Assembly (NCBI RefSeq): GCF_018332695.1
Contig: NZ_BOQN01000093.1
Coordinates: 32,623-96,622, forward strand
Origin: Paractinoplanes toevensis
Lineage (GTDB): Bacteria > Actinomycetota > Actinomycetes > Mycobacteriales > Micromonosporaceae
Length of the DNA stretch: 64,000 nt
Reading direction: 5' to 3'
Below are positions 58,712 through 64,000 of the stretch, piece by piece; within the stretch, counting starts at the first letter, position 1, and every line of letters starts with the position of its first letter. The translations under genes were made by a program, and so were the position numbers. Under the pieces are notes generated by a model. The model saw only the letters and a program-made list of their open reading frames with translations. It did no database searches and was not told where the DNA came from.

Positions 58712-61700
58712 ATGAGGTGGACCGAGTTGAGAAAAGCTTTTCCGGTAATCACTCTGATGAGTTTGCTGGTCGTCGCACCGGCGTCCGCGGCCTCGGCGGC
58801 GACCCCGGCACCGGTGGTCGCCTACACCTTCGACGCCGACGATCCGGCGACCGGCGTGATCGCCGACTCGTCCGGCCACGGCCTCGACGGCACGCTGGTC
58901 AACTCCTCGACGGCGGTGTTCGCCGACGGTGCCCTGCAACTCCCCGGGGGTGCACCGACATCGAACGGCGCGTACGTCACGCTGCCGAAGGCCATCCTGG
59001 ACGGCCGCACCGACCTCACCCTGTCGATCCGGGTGAAGTGGGACGGCACCCTCGCGCCCTGGCAGTGGATCTACGCGCTCGGCAAGGACACCACCAGCCG
59101 GCTGTTCACCACGCCGTACAGCGGCGACGGCAAACTCCTCACCGGGGTGGCCGCGAACGTCGCCGGGGCCGGGGCCGAGGTGATCGGCTCGGCCGCGCTG
59201 CCCGCCGATGCCTGGAAGACCATCACGGTCACGCTCGACACGGCGGCCGGCCGCCTCACCACGTACCTGGACGGCGCCGCCGTCTCCTCGGCCGCCACCA
59301 CGGTCACCGCGGGTGGGCTCGTCGACGCCGCCACCACGTCGTCCGGCTACCTCGGCAAGTCGTTCTACGCCGACCCGCTCTTCGACGGCGCGATCGACGA
59401 CTTCCGGGTCTGGGACACCGCGCTGACCGCGGCGCAGGTCGCCACGGAGGTCGGCGGGACGCCCACGGTCACCGGGATCGCGCAGACCGCCTTCACCGTC
59501 GGCACCACGATCGGCACCGCGCCGGCCCTGCCGGCGAGCGTTCGCGGCACCTTCTCCGACGGGTACGACCGGGACGTGCCTCTGGTCTGGGCCACCGTCG
59601 ACCCGGCGAAGTACGCCCAGCGCGGCACGTTCACCGTGACCGGCACCGCGGCCGGGACCGCCGTCACCGCCACGGTCACCGTCATCCGCGAGGGCGAGAT
59701 GACCATCGACCTCGGCAAGTCGACCGGGAAGTTCCACGGTGGCGCGTCCGGGTCGCTCTACGGGCTGTACGGCGAAGGCGTGCCGACCAACAACCTGATC
59801 GAGGGCATGAACCTGCGCACCGTGTCGACCAAGGCGCAGGACGGGCCGCAGCACCCCGGGGCCGACGCGCTCGAGGTGGTCAAGCCGCTCGCCGACAGCA
59901 CCGACGGGGACGTCTACATCTACATGACCGACATCCACCGCGGCTTCCCGTACCAGTGGCCGGGCAGCACGCCGGCCGAGAAGCTGTCGCTGTTCGAGCA
60001 GAAGATCGCCGTACAGGTGGATCAGGTTTTGACGTTGCCGTCGAAGTACCAGGACAACATCGTGTTCGTGCCGTTCAACGAGCCCGAGGGCAACATGTTC
60101 GGCACCGGCGAGTGGAGCTACAACGGGGTTTCCTGGCTGGCCGACCCGGCCGACTACTTCCGGGCCTGGGACGAGGTCTACCACCTGATCAAGGGCAAGA
60201 TGCCGGCCGCGCGGATCGCCGGCCCCAACACCAGCGTCCTGTTCGACCAGGTCAAGGGCTTCCTCCAGCATGCCGACGCGGCCGGCACCCTGCCCGACGT
60301 GATCACCTGGCACGAGCTGAGCCACCCCGAGGCGGTGCGCGAGAGCGTCGCCGAGTACCGCGAGTGGGAGGCTGCGTTGCTGCCCGGAAAACATCTTCCG
60401 ATCAACATCAACGAGTACGCCTTCAACTACCACACCTCGGTACCGGGCCAGATGATCCAGTGGATCTCGGCGATCGAGGAGTCCAAGGTCGACGCGGACA
60501 TCGCGTACTGGAACATCGACGGCAACATCTCCGACTCGGCCGTGCAGGCCAACCGGGGCAACGGCCAGTGGTGGCTGTTCAACGCGTACGGGCAGATGAC
60601 CGGTAACACCGTGGCGGTCACGCCGCCGTATCCCGGCCAGAACTACACGCTGCAGGGCGTCGCCACCCTCGATCGGGCCAAGCAGCAGGCCCGGGCCATC
60701 ATCGGCGGTGCCGCCGGTCGCAGCTACCTGCAGTTCACGAACGTGCCCGCCGCCTTCGGCCGGAAGGTCCACGCCACGGTACGGGAGATCCCGTGGACCG
60801 GGCAGATCGGCGACTCGGCCCAGCCGCGCCTGCTGACCGAGAAGGACGTAGCGGTCAGCGGAGGGACGGCGGCGGTCGAGCTGTCCGGGCTCACCGAGTC
60901 GTCGGCTTACGAGATCGTGCTCTCCCCCGGCCCGGCCGGCTCCCGGGCCACCCCGCAGTGGACCGGCTCCTACGAGGCCGAGGCGGCGGTCTACACCGGC
61001 GGCGGCTACAGCAAGAACGGGCCCGAGGGCTCGACCGCGGACGTGTCGAAGTTCTACACCTCCGGCGGGTACGACGTGGGCGGCCTGCGTACCGGCAGCG
61101 ACGGCGTCCTCACCTTCGACGTCGACGTGCCGGTCACCGGCCAGTACGACCTGTCGGTCTTCGCCAACTCGCTCAACACCTACCCCCAGGTGCGGGAGCA
61201 GGGGCCGACCAACGTGTTCCTGCGCGTCGACGGGGCCGCCGAGCAGGAGCTGTTCCTGCCGCTCGGCTACAAGTGGGTGGTCTGGGACCACACCGACACC
61301 ACCGTCCAGCTGACCGCCGGGAAGCACACCATCGCCCTGGCCGCCAGGAGCCTCGACGGCACCCGGGCCACCAAGGGCGACACGATCCTCGACCGGATCA
61401 CCCTGGCCCTGCCCCGCCCGGCCACCTCCACCTACGAGGCCGAACTCGCCGATCTCGACCGAGGGCTGCCCCGGGCCGGTGGTGCCGCGCTGGTCCGCGG
61501 CGGCACCGCGACGTTCTGGGTCTACTCCAAGGCCGACGCCGAATCCACGCTCGACCTGCGCGTCAAGGCCGGCACGGCGAAGCTGGCCGTCAACGGGGTG
61601 GACGTCGGCTCCGGCAAGGTGGCGGTGTCGCTGTCCGGCGGCATCAACAAGGTCACCGCTACGGCGACCACCCTGGCCGCCGTGATCGATCGGCTGGACG

Positions 61701-62197
61701 TCACGCCGACCAGCACCCTGCCGGTCACCACGGTCGAGGCCGAGAGCGGCGGGGGCACCGTCGTGGCGAAGAGTCTCGCCAGTGGCGGCCGGGCGGTGAC
61801 CGGCATCAGCGGGGCCGACACGCTGACCGTCACCGTGCCCGCTTCGCAGGCCGGCCGGTACGCCCTGCGGATCCGCTACTCCAACCCCGAGCAGGCCGAG
61901 GCCACCCACTACAACCCCGACCCGCTCGCCCGGCACGCCGACATCGCGATCAACGGCGGCGCGGCGAAACGGGTGCTGTTCCCACACAGCTTCCACGACA
62001 ACAACTTCTGGGAGCTCACCGTCCCGGTCCAGCTGAAGAAGGGCAACAACACGATCCGGTTCTCCTCGGCCGAACTACCCAACTTCGACGGCACCACGTA
62101 CGCGTCGAACGTGTGGCCGGACATCCTGCTCCGCTCGGCGTACGCCCCGGTCCTCGATCGGGTGACGGTGACCCCCTACAGCAGGCAAAGTCACTGA
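58712..62197 (+). CDS. Secreted multidomain clan-A glycoside hydrolase
   Basis: 1161 residues if ATG 58712 is used; TTG 58727 has a better ribosome site (GAGGTGG) and keeps the signal peptide. A LamG-like jellyroll (about 35-250; VAYTFDADDPATGVIADSSG; DDFRVWDTALTAAQV) is followed by a Big_4-type Ig domain (about 255-330). The catalytic barrel (about 335-640) has the acid/base Glu457 in VPFNEPEGN and the nucleophile Glu568 in NINEYAF, about 110 residues apart as in clan GH-A (GH39/30/44-like). The C-terminal part has three carbohydrate-binding-like segments starting YEAEAAVYTGGG, TYEAELADLD and VEAESGGG. The substrate is unknown. A hairpin follows the stop. Confidence 0.8.
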   Translation: MRWTELRKAFPVITLMSLLVVAPASAASAATPAPVVAYTFDADDPATGVIADSSGHGLDGTLVNSSTAVFADGALQLPGGAPTSNGAYVTLPKAILDGRTDLTLSIRVKWDGTLAPWQWIYALGKDTTSRLFTTPYSGDGKLLTGVAANVAGAGAEVIGSAALPADAWKTITVTLDTAAGRLTTYLDGAAVSSAATTVTAGGLVDAATTSSGYLGKSFYADPLFDGAIDDFRVWDTALTAAQVATEVGGTPTVTGIAQTAFTVGTTIGTAPALPASVRGTFSDGYDRDVPLVWATVDPAKYAQRGTFTVTGTAAGTAVTATVTVIREGEMTIDLGKSTGKFHGGASGSLYGLYGEGVPTNNLIEGMNLRTVSTKAQDGPQHPGADALEVVKPLADSTDGDVYIYMTDIHRGFPYQWPGSTPAEKLSLFEQKIAVQVDQVLTLPSKYQDNIVFVPFNEPEGNMFGTGEWSYNGVSWLADPADYFRAWDEVYHLIKGKMPAARIAGPNTSVLFDQVKGFLQHADAAGTLPDVITWHELSHPEAVRESVAEYREWEAALLPGKHLPININEYAFNYHTSVPGQMIQWISAIEESKVDADIAYWNIDGNISDSAVQANRGNGQWWLFNAYGQMTGNTVAVTPPYPGQNYTLQGVATLDRAKQQARAIIGGAAGRSYLQFTNVPAAFGRKVHATVREIPWTGQIGDSAQPRLLTEKDVAVSGGTAAVELSGLTESSAYEIVLSPGPAGSRATPQWTGSYEAEAAVYTGGGYSKNGPEGSTADVSKFYTSGGYDVGGLRTGSDGVLTFDVDVPVTGQYDLSVFANSLNTYPQVREQGPTNVFLRVDGAAEQELFLPLGYKWVVWDHTDTTVQLTAGKHTIALAARSLDGTRATKGDTILDRITLALPRPATSTYEAELADLDRGLPRAGGAALVRGGTATFWVYSKADAESTLDLRVKAGTAKLAVNGVDVGSGKVAVSLSGGINKVTATATTLAAVIDRLDVTPTSTLPVTTVEAESGGGTVVAKSLASGGRAVTGISGADTLTVTVPASQAGRYALRIRYSNPEQAEATHYNPDPLARHADIAINGGAAKRVLFPHSFHDNNFWELTVPVQLKKGNNTIRFSSAELPNFDGTTYASNVWPDILLRSAYAPVLDRVTVTPYSRQSH

Positions 62198-62215
62198 TCC
62201 GACCGGCCTCGTCCG

Positions 62216-62239
62216 CACCCGGGGCACCGTCCCCGGGTG
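62216..62239 (+). terminator. Hairpin after the glycoside hydrolase gene
   Basis: CACCCGGGG (62216-62224) and CCCCGGGTG (62231-62239) form a perfect 9-bp stem with loop CACCGT, 19 bases past the stop at 62197. No T tract. It separates this transcript from the small gene at 62292. Confidence 0.6.
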
Positions 62240-62291
62240 TATACGTGGGGTGTTCGTCAATGTCCCCACAGTGACGAGATTGAGGTGCAAC

Positions 62292-62582
62292 GTGACGGTT
62301 CCCTTCGAGAAGCTGAAGTTCTTCGATTGCTATGTGGATCAGGTCGGCCCGATCGAGGACGGCTCGATCGCGATCCTCCTGTCCGACGTCCAGGGCGAGT
62401 TCACCCAGGTCTGGTTCGGGGTGCTGGAGAACATCCGGCAGGAGGTGCTGCAGACGGCACTGGCCGCCGTGCAGAACAACCTGACCTGCGGGGTAGCGCT
62501 GACCGGAACAGAACCGGACAGCATCCTCTACCGCATCCACGCCACGAACGCGGCGGCGAAGGGCGGCCGGGGCCGCTACTAG
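62292..62582 (+). CDS. Small hypothetical protein
   Basis: 96 residues from GTG 62292, with GAGGTG 5 bases upstream; the open frame reaches back to 62250 but without a ribosome site. MTVPFEKLKFFDCYVDQVGP, EDGSIAILLSDVQGEFTQVW, QTALAAVQNNLTCGVALTGT and DSILYRIHATNAAAKGGRGR suggest an alpha/beta fold with two cysteines. I do not recognise a family. It stands alone between the glycoside hydrolase and the RibD-like gene. Confidence 0.6.
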   Translation: MTVPFEKLKFFDCYVDQVGPIEDGSIAILLSDVQGEFTQVWFGVLENIRQEVLQTALAAVQNNLTCGVALTGTEPDSILYRIHATNAAAKGGRGRY

Positions 62583-62689
62583 CAGGTCGGCGGTCCCCGG
62601 CGCTCGAATCCGCCGGGGGCCCGCCGATGAGTTTCGGGCGCCGCGCCGGTCTACCCTCGCGACGACACCCGAACGAAGGGATCACCGCC

Positions 62690-63304
62690 ATGGCGAAGAT
62701 CATCTCCACCCTGTTCATCTCGGCCGACGGGGTGGCCGAGATCGACCCGGACTGGCACTTCCCCTACTTCGACGAGAACATGGGGCGCGCGGTCGAGGAG
62801 GACTATCAGACCGCTGACGTGCTTCTCATCGGGCGCGAGACCTACGACAGCTTCGCCGGGGCGTGGCCCGGGCGGGAGGAAGCCGGCGGTGAGGACGCCG
62901 GGTTCGCCAAGCAGCTCGGCGACGTTCGTAAGGTGGTCGTCTCGCGGCAACCGCTGGAGTTCACCTGGCGCAGCTCCGAACTGATCGACGGCGACCTGGT
63001 CGAGGCGGCCGCCGCCCTCAAGGCCGACCCCGGCGTCAAGGGCATCCTCATCCCCGGCTCGATCTCGGTGGTGCGGCAGCTGCTCGCGGCCGACCTGATC
63101 GACGAGTTGCGCCTGCTCGTGCACCCGGTCGCCGCCCGCAAGGGCCGCCGGCTGTTCGACGACGGCGACACCGCGTACCACCTTCGGGTCGCCGCCACCG
63201 AGGCGTTCCCGACCGGGGTCATCCGGGTGATCTACACGCCGGCCGAGAACCCGGCCAAGGTCGGGTACGACGAGATCAAGGACCGCACGCCGGGCAACGC
63301 GTAA
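62690..63304 (+). CDS. RibD C-terminal/DHFR-fold reductase
   Basis: 204 residues from ATG 62690 after GAAGGG. Starts KIISTLFISADGVAEIDPDW and contains ADVLLIGRETYDSFAGAWPG, the NADPH-binding DHFR-like segment, then GDVRKVVVSRQPLEFTW and GILIPGSISVVRQLLAADLI. This is the widespread RibD_C family (dihydrofolate-reductase-like oxidoreductases) that reduces unknown small substrates with NADPH. It is probably monocistronic, 34 bases before the RCK gene. Confidence 0.9.
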   Translation: MAKIISTLFISADGVAEIDPDWHFPYFDENMGRAVEEDYQTADVLLIGRETYDSFAGAWPGREEAGGEDAGFAKQLGDVRKVVVSRQPLEFTWRSSELIDGDLVEAAAALKADPGVKGILIPGSISVVRQLLAADLIDELRLLVHPVAARKGRRLFDDGDTAYHLRVAATEAFPTGVIRVIYTPAENPAKVGYDEIKDRTPGNA

Positions 63305-63338
63305 CACCGCCGAAACGGTTGCCGTTGATCCTGCACCG

Positions 63339-64000
63339 ATGAATCGGCGCGGCCACATCATCGTCTGCGGGCTCGACGACGTCGGGCTGCGCACGGTCGA
63401 GCAGCTCCACCTCGCCGGGGTCCAGGTCGTCGTCGTGGAGGACGACGCCGATCCGCGACTGGTCCGGGTGGTGCGCGGCTGGGGCGTACCGATCGTGGTC
63501 GGCAGTCCCCGGCTCATCGAGACGCTCGACGAGGCCGGCCTGGCCGGCGCCGCGGCGGTCATCTGCGTGCTCGCCGACGACCTGCACACCATCGAGGCGG
63601 CCCTGCTGACCCGGGAGAACCGCCCCGGGTTGCGGATCGTGGTGCAGTTGCGCAACCCGGCGGTCGGCCGCGCCCTGTCCGCCCTGTCGATCTCCGTACT
63701 GGACGTGGCCGGCCTGTCCGCGCCGTCCCTGGTCGAATCGTGTCTGGGCACCGGCACCCACGACCTGGACCTGGACGGCCACCCGTTCGTGGCGACCCAG
63801 GTGGTCGCGGACACCGGCGGCCGGCTGCGCTCGCGGTTCGGTTCGCTCGCCCCGCTCGCGGTGACCGGGGCCGACGGCGGCGACATGGTGGTCTGTCCCG
63901 GACGGGACCACCGGGTGCGCCCCGGCGACCTGGTCACCCTCTTCGGCACGGCCGCCGAACTGGCCGAGGCCGGCCTGCGCAGCCGGCCCGCCGGCCCGCC
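63339..64000 (+). CDS. RCK-domain potassium transport/channel protein, N-terminal part cut by window edge
   Basis: Starts at ATG 63339: MNRRGHIIVCGLDDVGLRTV, with the nucleotide-binding turn GLDDVG, then VEDDADPRLVRVVRGWGVPI and DEAGLAGAAAVICVLADDLH; this is the TrkA-N/RCK NAD-binding fold. After it LDLDGHPFVATQVVADTGGR and VRPGDLVTLFGTAAEL resemble an RCK_C/TrkA-C domain. The frame is still open at 64000, so at least one more domain (second RCK or membrane part) is missing. Such proteins gate K+ uptake or cation channels; the N-terminal RCK without preceding membrane helices suggests a Trk/Ktr-type regulatory subunit or CASTOR-like channel. Confidence 0.85.
   Translation, partial: MNRRGHIIVCGLDDVGLRTVEQLHLAGVQVVVVEDDADPRLVRVVRGWGVPIVVGSPRLIETLDEAGLAGAAAVICVLADDLHTIEAALLTRENRPGLRIVVQLRNPAVGRALSALSISVLDVAGLSAPSLVESCLGTGTHDLDLDGHPFVATQVVADTGGRLRSRFGSLAPLAVTGADGGDMVVCPGRDHRVRPGDLVTLFGTAAELAEAGLRSRPAGP

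Noticed and set aside
58700..61996. 1098-residue minus-strand frame opposite the glycoside hydrolase
   Set aside because: Composition is typical of antisense GC-rich frames and shows no motif; the + strand frame has signal peptide and active-site residues.

Overview
The window is very GC-rich DNA from an actinobacterium. Several family markers point the same way: an F420/FMN luciferase-like monooxygenase with an F420-type reductase, two mycothiol-dependent isomerase/DinB-fold proteins, a DUF574 (Methyltransf_19) methyltransferase, an LmeA/DUF2993 protein, ECF sigma factors with SnoaL domains, GTG starts and a DtxR/IdeR-type iron box. A filamentous Micromonosporaceae member (Actinoplanes-like) fits best, but this placement is inference from gene content only. 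No rRNA, tRNA or CRISPR array was seen.

Layout. Bases 1-1.7 kb hold a mannan-degrading pair (GH2 beta-mannosidase C-terminus and secreted GH26 mannanase). Bases 1.77-6.14 kb encode one 1458-residue membrane protein joining a NACHT NTPase to a KAP-type NTPase. Bases 6.2-11.9 kb hold a reductase/LLM pair divergent from a MarR regulator, a kinase-fold phosphotransferase, a small protein with Ser at every third residue, an XRE regulator, a zinc alcohol dehydrogenase and a cupin. Bases 12.07-18.5 kb look like an accessory island: a frameshifted IS110-family element, an IS1380-like remnant, two 78-bp direct repeats around a beta-lactamase-fold protein that has lost its catalytic motifs, a frameshifted DUF7660 gene and several orphan genes.

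Bases 18.8-26.6 kb return to chromosomal genes: a PadR/membrane-protein pair, a DUF4232 lipoprotein, an SGNH hydrolase with its TetR regulator, a conserved membrane protein and a 44-residue membrane peptide. Bases 26.7-32.6 kb carry an IclR/methyltransferase operon, a sigma factor fused through a membrane helix to extracellular DUF1566 modules, and a decayed hydroxyquinol dioxygenase still coupled to an intact maleylacetate reductase. Bases 32.3-35.2 kb hold a sigma-region-4-like protein, cspA with a structured leader, and a P450-TetR-ferredoxin operon.

Bases 35.3-41.8 kb hold a secreted polysaccharide deacetylase and an iron-siderophore ABC importer under an iron box. Bases 42.1-48.2 kb hold an orphan gene, an LmeA-like protein, a collapsed sigma/membrane-protein pair, an MFS exporter and a SigJ/SigG-type sigma factor with a DinB-fold partner. 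Bases 48.2-64 kb hold LtrA, a DUF4352 protein, an alpha/beta hydrolase, an M1 aminopeptidase, a DUF1295 protein, a secreted subtilase divergent (across a LacI-type palindrome) from a large multidomain glycoside hydrolase, a RibD-like reductase and the start of an RCK-domain potassium-transport protein. Main themes are secreted polysaccharide and protein degradation, iron uptake and many small regulators.
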